A stretch of DNA of 39,685 nt from DATAEU01 sp046724395 (GTDB taxonomy: Bacteria; Actinomycetota; UBA4738; HRBIN12). Location of the stretch: contig JBKOWM010000139.1 of assembly GCA_046724395.1 (NCBI GenBank), forward strand, positions 1 to 39,685, in the 5' to 3' direction. The notes beneath the pieces were generated by a model. It saw nothing but the letters and a program-made list of their open reading frames with translations, had not been told where the DNA came from and made no database searches. This document shows positions 1 to 7,804 of this stretch, one piece after another; the first letter of the stretch is position 1; each line of letters opens with the position of its first letter. The translations under genes were made by a program, and so were the position numbers.

Positions 1-1113
1 TCGGGACGCCTCCGTCTCGAACAGCGTCATCCCTTGGCGGAGGGTCGCGGCGAACCGCTCCTCCTCGGATGCCGCGACCTGCTTCACATACGCATGGTTC
101 TCCACCAGCTCGGGGTAGGCCGCACCGAAGCACTCGACCGCAGTTTCGACGAGACGCGGCATGACCTCGTCGTCGATCCCGAGATGCCGCGCGTGGCTGA
201 CGACCCGTCGGAGCATCCGCCGCAGGACGTAACCGCGGCCATCGTTCGACGGCAAGATTCCGTCGGCGATCATGAAGGTGGTTGCGCGGCCGTGCTCGGC
301 CACGACCTTGAGCGAGACGTCGGTCCGCTCGTCTTTGCCGTGCGGGACGCCGGCCAGCTCCTCGGCGACCTCGAGGAGGGGGCGCATCAAGTCCGTCTCG
401 AAGATGTTGTCGACCTCCTGCAAGACGACAGCGACGCGCTCGAGACTCGAACCGGTGTCGATGTTCTTCGCCGGCAGCTCGCCGACGACGCGCATCTCGT
501 CGTCGACCTCTTCCTGCATGAAGACGTGATTCCAGATCTCGATGTGCCGCTCCTCGTCGACCGCCGGTCCACCCCCGGTTCCGTACTTCGCGCCGCGATC
601 GACGTAGATCTCGGAGCAGGGCCCGGCCGGCCCGGCTGCATGCGTCCACCAGTAGTTGTCCTCGGCGCCGCGCCGGACGATCCGGTTCCTGGGGATGCCG
701 ATGTCCTGCCAGATCTCGATCGCCTCGTCGTCCGTCTCGAACACCGTCACCCACAGGCGGCCGGGATCGATCCCCCAGACCTCGGTGACGAGCTCGAATC
801 CCCAGCCACAAGACTCTCGTTTGAAGTAGTCGCCGAACGAGAAGTTGCCCATCATCTCGAAGAGCGTGAGATGACGCGCCGTGCGTCCCACGTTGTCGAT
901 GTCGACGGTCCGGAACGACTTCTGCACCGTGACGGCGCGCGGGAACGGCGCCGGCGCGTGACCGAGGAAGTACGGGATGAACTGGTTCATCCCCGCGTTC
1001 GTGAGCAGCAGCCCGGATTCCGGCGGCGGGATCAGCGACGACGATGGGACGCGCTTGTGGCCGCGCTCCTCGAAGAAGCGCAGGAACGATTCGCGGATCT
1101 CGGAGCCCCGCAT
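1..1113 (-). CDS. alaS: Alanyl-tRNA synthetase, N-terminal 371 codons (cut by window edge)
   Basis: Charges tRNA-Ala with alanine. The visible part is the class II catalytic core. It starts MRGSEIRESFLRFFEERGH, followed by the family signatures LTNAGMNQF, FEMMGNFSFGDYFK, the region around EIWNHVFMQ, and NIDTGSSLERVA. The editing and C-terminal domains lie beyond the left edge. ATG at 1113 is chosen because it gives the conserved N-terminus and an in-frame TAG lies a few codons upstream. There is no Shine-Dalgarno; instead a TAGACT hexamer ends exactly 8 nt before the ATG, suggesting a leaderless mRNA. It is the last gene of the rarA-DUF948 group, as in other Actinomycetota. Confidence 0.95.
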   Translation of the reverse strand, partial: MRGSEIRESFLRFFEERGHKRVPSSSLIPPPESGLLLTNAGMNQFIPYFLGHAPAPFPRAVTVQKSFRTVDIDNVGRTARHLTLFEMMGNFSFGDYFKRESCGWGFELVTEVWGIDPGRLWVTVFETDDEAIEIWQDIGIPRNRIVRRGAEDNYWWTHAAGPAGPCSEIYVDRGAKYGTGGGPAVDEERHIEIWNHVFMQEEVDDEMRVVGELPAKNIDTGSSLERVAVVLQEVDNIFETDLMRPLLEVAEELAGVPHGKDERTDVSLKVVAEHGRATTFMIADGILPSNDGRGYVLRRMLRRVVSHARHLGIDDEVMPRLVETAVECFGAAYPELVENHAYVKQVAASEEERFAATLRQGMTLFETEASR

Positions 1114-1121
1114 GGGTCGGA

Positions 1122-1127
1122 AGTCTA
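1122..1127 (-). promoter_or_regulatory. -10 hexamer TAGACT for leaderless alaS
   Basis: TAGACT on the minus strand fits the actinobacterial TAnnnT -10 consensus and ends 8 nt before the alaS ATG, which would place the transcription start at the start codon. No convincing -35 is visible. Inference from spacing only. Confidence 0.45.
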
Positions 1128-1189
1128 CCGACGGGTCGCGCGCCATCCGCGCCCAGCGAACGACGTCCGCCCGCCGATGGCCGGCGCCG

Positions 1190-1420
1190 TCAGCGATCCA
1201 TCGACGAGCGCGCCTCGGCCTCCGCCTGCTCCATCGCGCGCCTGCCCTCGGCCATCGACTCGGCGACAAGCTTCGAAAGCTCCAGCAGGCCGCCGCGCGC
1301 CTCGCGGGCCAAGGTCGTCGGGGCGACCTTCTGCATCTGGCGACGGGCGAAGCGCGCAGTCACAACGGCGCCAACGGCGCCGGCACCCAGACCCAACGCG
1401 AGCCAGAAGATGCGTCTCAC
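1190..1420 (-). CDS. Small membrane protein between the DUF948 gene and alaS
   Basis: A 76-residue protein starting VRRIFWLALGLGAGAVGAVV, so one N-terminal membrane segment (about residues 3-20). A basic stretch (ARFARRQMQK) and an amphipathic, probably helical tail (LLELSKLVAESMAEGRRAMEQ) follow. The GTG start overlaps the stop of the upstream DUF948 gene by 4 nt (GTGA), so translation is probably coupled. Actinomycetota often have a small membrane protein of this type here, next to a DUF948 protein and alaS. Function unknown; I infer a membrane-anchored helical partner of the DUF948 protein. Confidence 0.75.
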   Translation of the reverse strand: MRRIFWLALGLGAGAVGAVVTARFARRQMQKVAPTTLAREARGGLLELSKLVAESMAEGRRAMEQAEAEARSSMDR

Positions 1421-1806
1421 GACGAAGAGGACGTGGACGGTCCCTTGCGAAAACGCGCTGCGGCCGAACGCAGACCCGCCCCCACCCCGATGACCTTCAC
1501 GAGCGGACTCGTGACTGCCCGCTCCACGAGCGTGGAGATCCTCTCGACGCGGCCGACGATGTTGTTCGCGCTCTCGAGCACGCCGTCGACGCGGTCGATC
1601 TCGCGATTGGTCTTTACGACCGAATTGCGCACCTCCGTGAGCAGCGGCACGGTCTCCTGCCGGATGCCGTCGATGAGCAGTCTCGTGCTCGTCAGGACGT
1701 TGTACGTGTTCAGCAGCACGACGCACAGAAACAGGACGAGAGCCGCCCACGCGGTCGCGAGGATGATCAGTGCCCAGTCACCGGCGGTGATCGCGAGGAC
1801 GGCCAT
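1417..1806 (-). CDS. DUF948-family membrane protein
   Basis: A 129-residue protein with one N-terminal membrane helix (ALIILATAWAALVLFLCVVLL) followed by a long helical region (residues about 40-110) typical of DUF948 proteins, which resemble the helical signalling region of chemoreceptors. The basic, Ser-rich tail ends KGPSTSSSS. ATG at 1806 is preferred over GTG at 1815: AGGAG lies 8 nt before the ATG but directly abuts the GTG. It sits 39 nt downstream of rarA and overlaps the next small membrane gene by 4 nt. Role unknown. Confidence 0.8.
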   Translation of the reverse strand: MAVLAITAGDWALIILATAWAALVLFLCVVLLNTYNVLTSTRLLIDGIRQETVPLLTEVRNSVVKTNREIDRVDGVLESANNIVGRVERISTLVERAVTSPLVKVIGVGAGLRSAAARFRKGPSTSSSS

Positions 1807-1845
1807 CGACAGCACTCCTTGTCGTCGGGATCCGGAACCGCCGCA

Positions 1846-3141
1846 TCATACCGGCGCGTCCTCCGCGCCCGCCTCGTGCCGTCGGGACGCTTCGTCCCGC
1901 CGTTCGTCGCCCGAATGATTCGCTTCCTCTCCCTGGTCGGAGGGTTCGTAATAGACCCGGCCTCCGAAACGCTGCGGGCGGTACTGCTGCTCGACGCGGT
2001 GCCCCGGATAGTCGTGCGGGTACTTGTAGCCCCTGCCGTGCCCAAGCCGTCGGGACGTCGGAAGACTCGCATCGCGAAGATGAAGCGGGACAGGATCGGA
2101 CGAGCGCGCGTCCTCGGCGGCCGCGCCGATCGCCGTGTACACGCTGTTCGACTTCGGCGCGAGGGCCAGGTACAGAGCCGCTTCGGCGAGGTTCAACCGC
2201 GCCTCGGGCAGCCCGACGTGCTCGACGGCCTGCGCGGCGGCAACGGCGATCAGCAGCGCGCGTGGATCCGCCAGCCCGACGTCCTCGGATGCGTGGACGA
2301 TCATCCGGCGCGCGATGTACCGAGGGTCCTCCCCCGCCTCGATCATCCGCGCCAGCCAGAACATCGCGGCGTCGGGATCCGAACCGCGGATGCTCTTGAT
2401 GAACGCCGAGATGACATCGTAGTGCGCATCGCCCTGGCGGTCGTAGACGATCGCCTTCTTCTGAATCGCGTCGGCGGCTCGATCCAGGTCGACGACGTCG
2501 ACGCCCGCCGAGCGGGCCGAGAGAACCGACGCCTCCAGCCCGGTAAGCGCGATCCGCGCGTCGCCGCCCGCCACCTCGACGAGGTGGTCGAGCGCGTCGT
2601 CCGTCAGCGAGACACGATCGCGTCCGAGGCCGCCGTCCTCGTCGGCGAGGGCGCGTCGAAGGATCCTTCGGACCTCCTCCGCCGTGAGCGGCTCGAGCCG
2701 CAGCAGGATCGATCGCGAGAGCAGCGGGGTGACGAGCGAGAAGTACGGGTTCTCAGTGGTCGCGCCGATGAGCGTGATGGTGCCGTCCTCGACCGCGGGC
2801 AGGAGCACGTCTTGCTGCGCCTTGCTCCAGCGGTGCACCTCGTCGACGAAGAGCACCGTGCGGAACATCCCGCCGCGCGCTCCCTGCATGACCTTGCGGG
2901 CGTCGGCAACACCCGAGGAGACGGCCGACAGCTGCACGAGCTGGCCACCAACGGCGTCGGCGAGCAGGTGGGCGAGCGTCGTCTTGCCCGTCCCGGCCGG
3001 GCCCCACAGGATCAAGGACGGCAGATGGCCGCCCTGGAGGAGCTGCGTCAGGACCTTCCCGGGTCCGATCAGATGCGACTGCCCGACGAACTCATCGAAC
3101 GTTCGGGGTCGCATCCGCGCGGCGAGGGGCGCATCGACCAT
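1846..3141 (-). CDS. rarA: RarA/MgsA-family AAA+ ATPase
   Basis: Replication-associated recombination protein A, an AAA+ ATPase that loads at stalled forks. The 431-residue product starts MVDAPLAARMRPRTFDEFVG, the usual N-terminus. It has Walker A GPAGTGKTTL, Walker B FVDEVHRW, sensor 1 GATTENPYF and an arginine-finger region LSRS. The C-terminal half is the RarA tetramerisation domain (RGSDPDAAMFWLARMIEAGEDPRYIARRM, split here only by reading: SDPDAA then YWLARM-type helix). The last 30 residues are a polar low-complexity tail. A longer reading from 3225 is rejected because the extra residues overlap the upstream gene and do not resemble the family. Confidence 0.93.
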   Translation of the reverse strand: MVDAPLAARMRPRTFDEFVGQSHLIGPGKVLTQLLQGGHLPSLILWGPAGTGKTTLAHLLADAVGGQLVQLSAVSSGVADARKVMQGARGGMFRTVLFVDEVHRWSKAQQDVLLPAVEDGTITLIGATTENPYFSLVTPLLSRSILLRLEPLTAEEVRRILRRALADEDGGLGRDRVSLTDDALDHLVEVAGGDARIALTGLEASVLSARSAGVDVVDLDRAADAIQKKAIVYDRQGDAHYDVISAFIKSIRGSDPDAAMFWLARMIEAGEDPRYIARRMIVHASEDVGLADPRALLIAVAAAQAVEHVGLPEARLNLAEAALYLALAPKSNSVYTAIGAAAEDARSSDPVPLHLRDASLPTSRRLGHGRGYKYPHDYPGHRVEQQYRPQRFGGRVYYEPSDQGEEANHSGDERRDEASRRHEAGAEDAPV

Positions 3142-3149
3142 CGGACGAC

Positions 3150-3545
3150 CTAAGCGCCGTAGCGGATGACACGGTCGGGCCGGATCCGGAACAGCACCCG
3201 CACCTGGCCGTCCACCGGCGTCCACGGCTCATCGTCGTATCGTCGGGACAGCCGGTCGATGTGCTCCTCGGCCTCGGGACCGGTCACCCGCTCGACGACG
3301 ATTCCCGAGACGGACAGCCAGCGGTACCAGTCCCCGTCCTTCACGACGGACACGGCTGCGCGCGAGTCTCGGCTTAGATTGCGGTCCTTGACGCGGCCCT
3401 CGGCGGTGTTGACCAGGACGTGGTCCGGTTCCGCGTCGACCCACAGGACGGTGACGTGCGGGCTTCCGTCGGGATTGAGCGTGACGAGCTGGGCGTAGTT
3501 CCGCTCCTGGAGGAGCTCGAGATCATCCCGAGTCAGCGTGGTCAC
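3150..3545 (-). CDS. PPOX-class F420/FMN-dependent split-barrel protein
   Basis: A 131-residue pyridoxamine-phosphate-oxidase-like split barrel, starting VTTLTRDDLELLQERNYAQL. The family pattern is visible: LVTLNPDGSPHVTVLWV (first strands), VNTAEGRVKDRNLSRD (cofactor phosphate region), AAVSVV, RWLSVSGIV, and a C-terminal RVLFRIRPDRVIRY. In Actinomycetota such small proteins (TIGR03618 type) usually bind F420 and act as reductases; which cofactor is used here cannot be read directly. GTG at 3545 overlaps the aspS stop by 4 nt. The much longer reading upstream is a shadow of aspS. Confidence 0.85.
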   Translation of the reverse strand: MTTLTRDDLELLQERNYAQLVTLNPDGSPHVTVLWVDAEPDHVLVNTAEGRVKDRNLSRDSRAAVSVVKDGDWYRWLSVSGIVVERVTGPEAEEHIDRLSRRYDDEPWTPVDGQVRVLFRIRPDRVIRYGA

Positions 3546-5371
3546 CGAGTCGGCTCCGCGAGGTCCCGCGGCGGCGAGATCGGTCCGTCGGCGGATGCAG
3601 GCTCCCGTGGCGGCGCGGCCAGGCGAAGGCCGAGCTCGCGAAGCTGATGCTTCGACGCCGGCGCGGGCGCGCCCGTCAGCGGGTCCTGCCCCGATTGGGC
3701 CTTCGGAAAGGCCGTCACGTCGCGGAGCGAGTCCTTCCCGGTCAGCAGCATGACGATCCGGTCGAGCCCCATGGCGATGCCACCGTGCGGCGGGACGCCG
3801 TAGCGAAACGCGCGAAGCAGATGACCGAACTGCTCTTCGATCTGCTCGTGCGACAGCCCGAGGACCTCGAAGACCCGCTCCTGCATGTCGGGGCGGTGGA
3901 TCCGGATGCTGCCGCCGCCGAGCTCGAACCCGTTGAGCACCAAGTCGTACGCCCTTCCGGTGGCCGTTCGCGGGTCGAGGTCCTCGCCGGCCGGTGCCGT
4001 GAAGGGGTGATGCACCGATACCCACTTCGCCTCGTCGTCGCTCCATTCGAACAAGGGCGGCTCGAGCATCCAGCAGAACCGCCACGCGCCCTGGGGAACG
4101 AGGTCGAGGCGGGAAGCGAGTTCTCGACGCAGCCCGTCGAGCGCAACGTTCGCCCGATCCTCACGGTCGGCGACGACCAGGACGAGGTCCCCGGGGCGGC
4201 CGCCCGTCGCCTCCACGAGCTGGCCGAGCTCGTCGGGCGATAGATGCCTCTCGACCGGCGACCGGACGCCTGCGTGCTCCACGAGGACCCACACGAGCCC
4301 CGCCGCACCGCGCCCCTTCGTGCGCTGGACGAGATCGTCGAGTTCGCGGCGCGAGAGCTCGCCGCCGCCGGTGGCAGCCAGTCCTTTGACGACGCCGCCG
4401 CCCGCGAGCGCCGACGCGAACGCGCGGAACTCCGTCGCCGCGAAGATCGGCCCGAGGTCGACCAGCTCCATCGCGTATCGCAGGTCCGGCTTGTCCGAGC
4501 CGAAGCGCGCCATCATCTCGCCGTACGTCATCCTCGGAAACGGCGTTTGGACATCGGCGCCGGCGAGCTCGGCCACGATCCTCGCGTACAACGGCTCGAT
4601 CACCGAGAGGACGTCGTCCTCGTCGACGAACGACATCTCGACGTCAAGCTGCGTGAACTCGAGCGTACGGTCGGCGCGAGGGTTCTCGTCCCGGAAGCAC
4701 CGGGCGATCTGGTAGTAGCGGTCTTGGCCGGCGACCATCAGGAGCTGCTTCAGCTGCTGCGGCGACTGTGGGAGCGCATAGAACGTGCCCGGGTACCACC
4801 GCGACGGCACAAGGAAGTCGCGGGCTCCCTCGGGCGTGCTCCGAGTGAGATGCGGCGTCTCCACCTCGACGAACCCCAGGGCGTCCATGTGGCTGCGCAT
4901 GAGGTGTGTCACCCGGTCGCGCATGCGAAGCGTTCGCGTCATCTCAGGCCGCCGCAGGTCGAGATAGCGGTATCGCAGCCGCAACAGTTCGTCGGCGTCG
5001 ATACGATCCTCGATCGGGAACGGAGGGGTTTCGGCGAGCGACAGGATCTCGACGTCTCCCACGGCGATCTCGACCTCGCCCGTCGGCAGGTTCGAGTTCA
5101 CGGTCCCTTCGGGCCGGGCCCGAACCTCACCGGAGACGGCGACGACAGATTCCGTCTTGAAGCGCTGAGCGATCTCGTGCGCCGCCGGCGCCTGCTCTGG
5201 GTGAAATACCAGCTGGACGAGCCCTTCGCGATCGCGCAGGTCGACGAATGTGACGCCGCCGTGGTCCCGCTGATGAGCGACCCATCCGCAGAGTCGAACG
5301 GCGCGCCCAACGTCCGCCGCTCGCAGGTCGCCGCACGCGTCGGTGCGCATCGCGGTGCGGTACCGACTCAT
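3542..5371 (-). CDS. aspS: Aspartyl-tRNA synthetase, probably non-discriminating
   Basis: Class IIb synthetase with an N-terminal OB anticodon-binding domain (about residues 1-125), the catalytic core with FLVPSR..G.FYALPQSPQQ, motif 2 region RCFRDENPRADR.EFTQLD, the bacterial GAD insertion, and motif 3 GIAMGLDRIVMLL. The OB domain has RDHGG with His37 and RPEGT with Gly89, 52 residues apart. This is the spacing of His31 and Gly83, the residues reported to mark non-discriminating AspRS in Pseudomonas aeruginosa. It may therefore also load Asp on tRNA-Asn, for conversion by GatCAB. ATG at 5371 overlaps the hisS stop by 4 nt (ATGA). Confidence 0.95.
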   Translation of the reverse strand: MSRYRTAMRTDACGDLRAADVGRAVRLCGWVAHQRDHGGVTFVDLRDREGLVQLVFHPEQAPAAHEIAQRFKTESVVAVSGEVRARPEGTVNSNLPTGEVEIAVGDVEILSLAETPPFPIEDRIDADELLRLRYRYLDLRRPEMTRTLRMRDRVTHLMRSHMDALGFVEVETPHLTRSTPEGARDFLVPSRWYPGTFYALPQSPQQLKQLLMVAGQDRYYQIARCFRDENPRADRTLEFTQLDVEMSFVDEDDVLSVIEPLYARIVAELAGADVQTPFPRMTYGEMMARFGSDKPDLRYAMELVDLGPIFAATEFRAFASALAGGGVVKGLAATGGGELSRRELDDLVQRTKGRGAAGLVWVLVEHAGVRSPVERHLSPDELGQLVEATGGRPGDLVLVVADREDRANVALDGLRRELASRLDLVPQGAWRFCWMLEPPLFEWSDDEAKWVSVHHPFTAPAGEDLDPRTATGRAYDLVLNGFELGGGSIRIHRPDMQERVFEVLGLSHEQIEEQFGHLLRAFRYGVPPHGGIAMGLDRIVMLLTGKDSLRDVTAFPKAQSGQDPLTGAPAPASKHQLRELGLRLAAPPREPASADGPISPPRDLAEPTR

Positions 5372-6630
5372 CGCGTCTCCAGGAGTCGTTCGGCGACATC
5401 GGCCGCTGGCACCGTCTCCTGGTTACCGTCGGCCAGGTGCTTCAGCGTGACGGTCCCTGCGCGCGCCTCGTCGTCGCCGACGATCGCGGCGGCACGGGCG
5501 CCGGAGCGATCCGCCATCTTGAGCTGCGCCTTCATCGGTCGTTCCGCGAACGGCGCGTCCACGGACAGACCCGCGCCTCGCAGCGCCCGGACGAGGTCGG
5601 ACGCGGCCGTGCGGCCGTCGATGCCGACGCCGACCACGAAGACGTCCGGCAACGGCTCGGTCGGCGGCTCGATTCCCTCGTCGGCGAGCGCGATCAGGAC
5701 ACGCTCCAGACCCATGCCGAATCCAACGCCCGGCACGTGCGGGCCGCCGAGCGCCTCGGCCAGTCCGTCGTATCGGCCGCCCCCGAACAGCGTTCCCGCC
5801 TGCGAGAGCGAGGTGACCTCGCTCACGAACTCGAAGGCGGTCCGTGTGTAGTAGTCGAGCCCGCGAACAACCGTCGGCGTGACCTGCGGCTTGAGGCCCT
5901 CGGCGCGGAGCCCGTCGAGCACGCCGTCGAAATGATCGCGACAGGCGTCACAGAGGTAGTCGACCATGCGCGGCGCGTCGGCCGCGACGGCGTGGCACGC
6001 CTCGTCTTTGCAGTCGAGCACCCGCATCGGGTTCTCACGGAACCGCTCCCGGTGCTCGTCGCGAAGCCGCTCCCGGTTGGCTACGAGGTACGCCACGAGT
6101 CGCTCCCGGTATGCCGGACGGCAGACCTCATCGCCGAGCGAGTTGATCTGCAATTCGTATCGCGATAGGCCGAGCGAGCGGAGACACGCGTCGCCGAGGG
6201 CGATGACCTCGACGTCGCTTCCGGGATCGGGCGCGTCGATGGCCTCGACACCGAACTGCCGATGCTCGCGGTACCGGCCGGCCTGCGGACGGTCGTACCG
6301 GAACATCCTGGTCAGGTAGTACGCCTTGAACGGCGTCGGAAGATCGTGCCGGTTGTCGAGAAACGCGCGGACGACCGGCGCGGTGCCCTCGGGACGAAGC
6401 GTGAGCGAGCGACCGCCCCGATCCTCGAACGTGTACATCTCCTTGGAGACGACGTCACTCGTGTGGCCCGACGTCCGGGCGAACAGCTCGGTGTACTCGA
6501 ACGTCGGCGTCTCCACGTAGCGGTACCCATACCGGCGGGCCGTTTCGGCGGCGGCGTCGTACAGCGCCCGCAGCCTGCCCCCCTCCGGGGAAACGAAATC
6601 CCGCGTCCCGCGCGGCGGCTTCAACTCCAT
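5368..6630 (-). CDS. hisS: Histidyl-tRNA synthetase
   Basis: Class II synthetase of normal bacterial length (420 residues). N-terminal MELKPPRGTRDF, motif 1 ETPTFEYTELFARTSG, motif 2 TLRPEGTAPVVRA followed by MFRYDRPQAGRYREHRQFG, the histidine-specific signature LDYYTRTAFEF and GGGRYDGL, motif 3 GFGMGLERVLIAL, then the C-terminal anticodon-binding domain. ATG at 6630 is chosen over GTG at 6633; both overlap the stop of the upstream hydrolase. Coupled with aspS, the classic actinobacterial pair. Confidence 0.95.
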   Translation of the reverse strand: MELKPPRGTRDFVSPEGGRLRALYDAAAETARRYGYRYVETPTFEYTELFARTSGHTSDVVSKEMYTFEDRGGRSLTLRPEGTAPVVRAFLDNRHDLPTPFKAYYLTRMFRYDRPQAGRYREHRQFGVEAIDAPDPGSDVEVIALGDACLRSLGLSRYELQINSLGDEVCRPAYRERLVAYLVANRERLRDEHRERFRENPMRVLDCKDEACHAVAADAPRMVDYLCDACRDHFDGVLDGLRAEGLKPQVTPTVVRGLDYYTRTAFEFVSEVTSLSQAGTLFGGGRYDGLAEALGGPHVPGVGFGMGLERVLIALADEGIEPPTEPLPDVFVVGVGIDGRTAASDLVRALRGAGLSVDAPFAERPMKAQLKMADRSGARAAAIVGDDEARAGTVTLKHLADGNQETVPAADVAERLLETR

Positions 6631-7247
6631 CACAGCCCCCGCAGATACGGGTTCGTCGACCGCTCGCGACCGACGGTCGTGCGTGGACCGTGGCCCGGCA
6701 GGACCGGAAGTGGATCCGGGAGCCGCAGGAAACGCCGGAGGCTCTGGCGCATCTCCGCCGGTGACGAGTTCGGGAAATCACTGCGGCCGATCGTGCCGGC
6801 GAACACCAGGTCGCCGGAGAGTATCCACCCGTCCGTGCCAAAACAGACGCTGCCCGGCGTATGCCCGGGAGTGTGCACCACCTCGATAGAGAAGCCCGCG
6901 AACTCGAGAACGTCTCCGTCGGAGAGAAACCGCACGTCCTTGACCGGGACCGGCTCGCCCGTGTACCCGGCGCCCCACGCCTGCGGATCGGTCAGGGCCA
7001 GGGCGTCGGCCTCGTGGATGTGCAGCGGGAGGTCGTCGCCGCAAAAGGCGGCCGCCGCGCCGACGTGATCGTCGTGACCGTGCGTCGCGAGCGCTGCGAC
7101 CGGCCGCTTGCCGGCCGCCTCCAGCAGGCCCCGCACGTGCTCCGCCGAGAAACCAGGGTCGACGACGACGGCGTCCTCCGAGCCGTCCGCGGCGATGAGC
7201 CAACAGTTGGTCTCGTACGAGTTGTCTGAGAAGACGTCGAGGTACAT
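6630..7247 (-). CDS. Metallo-beta-lactamase-fold hydrolase, glyoxalase II type
   Basis: Starts MYLDVFSDNSYETNCWLIA and carries the MBL metal motif THGHDDH, later VHTPGHTPGS, the bridging-Asp region LSGDLVFAGTIGRSDFP and a C-terminal LPGHGPRTTV. This is the glyoxalase II/persulfide dioxygenase group within the superfamily, and the same family is encoded next to hisS in mycobacteria (Rv2581c). Substrate not deducible. The start is uncertain: ATG at 7274 would add nine residues (MAARDRDTG); neither start has a strong Shine-Dalgarno. Confidence 0.87.
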   Translation of the reverse strand: MYLDVFSDNSYETNCWLIAADGSEDAVVVDPGFSAEHVRGLLEAAGKRPVAALATHGHDDHVGAAAAFCGDDLPLHIHEADALALTDPQAWGAGYTGEPVPVKDVRFLSDGDVLEFAGFSIEVVHTPGHTPGSVCFGTDGWILSGDLVFAGTIGRSDFPNSSPAEMRQSLRRFLRLPDPLPVLPGHGPRTTVGRERSTNPYLRGL

Positions 7248-7325
7248 GCCCGTGTCCCGATCGCGAGCGGCCATCTTATCGACCGGTCGAGCACGCACCC
7301 TCGGATGGGTCGAACGACGGGCAAC

Positions 7326-7772
7326 TCACCACCCATTGGCATCGATCCACAACGTGACCGGTCCGTCGTTCACGAGCTCGACGGCCATGTGCTTGCCGAA
7401 AGCGCCACGCCGAACGTCCGCTCCGCGCGCCTCGAGCGCTCGAGCAAACGCCTCGACGCGGGCCGCCGCGACCTCGGCAGGCGCTGCGGCCTCCCACGAG
7501 GGGCGGCGGCCGCGGTGGACGTCGCCGTAGAGGGTGAACTGCGGAACGACGAGCACCTGCCCGCCGACGTCCTCCAGCGAGCGGTTCATCCTTCCGGCGC
7601 CGTCCTCGAAGACTCGCAGCGTCAGGACCTTCTGCGCAAGCCGGTCGTACTCCCCCAGCCCATCGGCGCGGCCGACACCGACTAGCAGGACGAGCCCAGG
7701 GCCGATCTCCGACACGAGCTCACCGCCTGCTCGGACGGAGGCGCGCGAGACCCGCTGCAGCAAGATCCGCAT
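7326..7772 (-). CDS. dtd: D-aminoacyl-tRNA deacylase
   Basis: Removes D-amino acids (and glycine from mischarged tRNA-Ala) from tRNA. The 148-residue protein starts MRILLQRVSRASV, as usual, and has both active-site motifs: VPQFTLYGD, where most DTDs have SQFTL, and the cis-Gly-Pro motif NDGPVT. The Ser-to-Pro change before QFTL is noteworthy but family members vary here. It lies between relA and the MBL gene and fits the proofreading and synthetase setting. No good Shine-Dalgarno; ATG fixed by family N-terminus. Confidence 0.92.
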   Translation of the reverse strand: MRILLQRVSRASVRAGGELVSEIGPGLVLLVGVGRADGLGEYDRLAQKVLTLRVFEDGAGRMNRSLEDVGGQVLVVPQFTLYGDVHRGRRPSWEAAAPAEVAAARVEAFARALEARGADVRRGAFGKHMAVELVNDGPVTLWIDANGW

Positions 7773-7804
7773 GCGTCAGGCCCGACGCGTACCGCTCACC
7801 GACC

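Noticed and set aside
34..3153. 1039-codon plus-strand reading frame
   Set aside because: It is antisense to alaS, the DUF948 gene and rarA, is rich in Arg/Asp/Val and has no recognisable domain. High GC makes such shadow frames common.
4244..5851. Plus-strand 535-codon frame across aspS-hisS
   Set aside because: Antisense to two intact synthetase genes; no domain.
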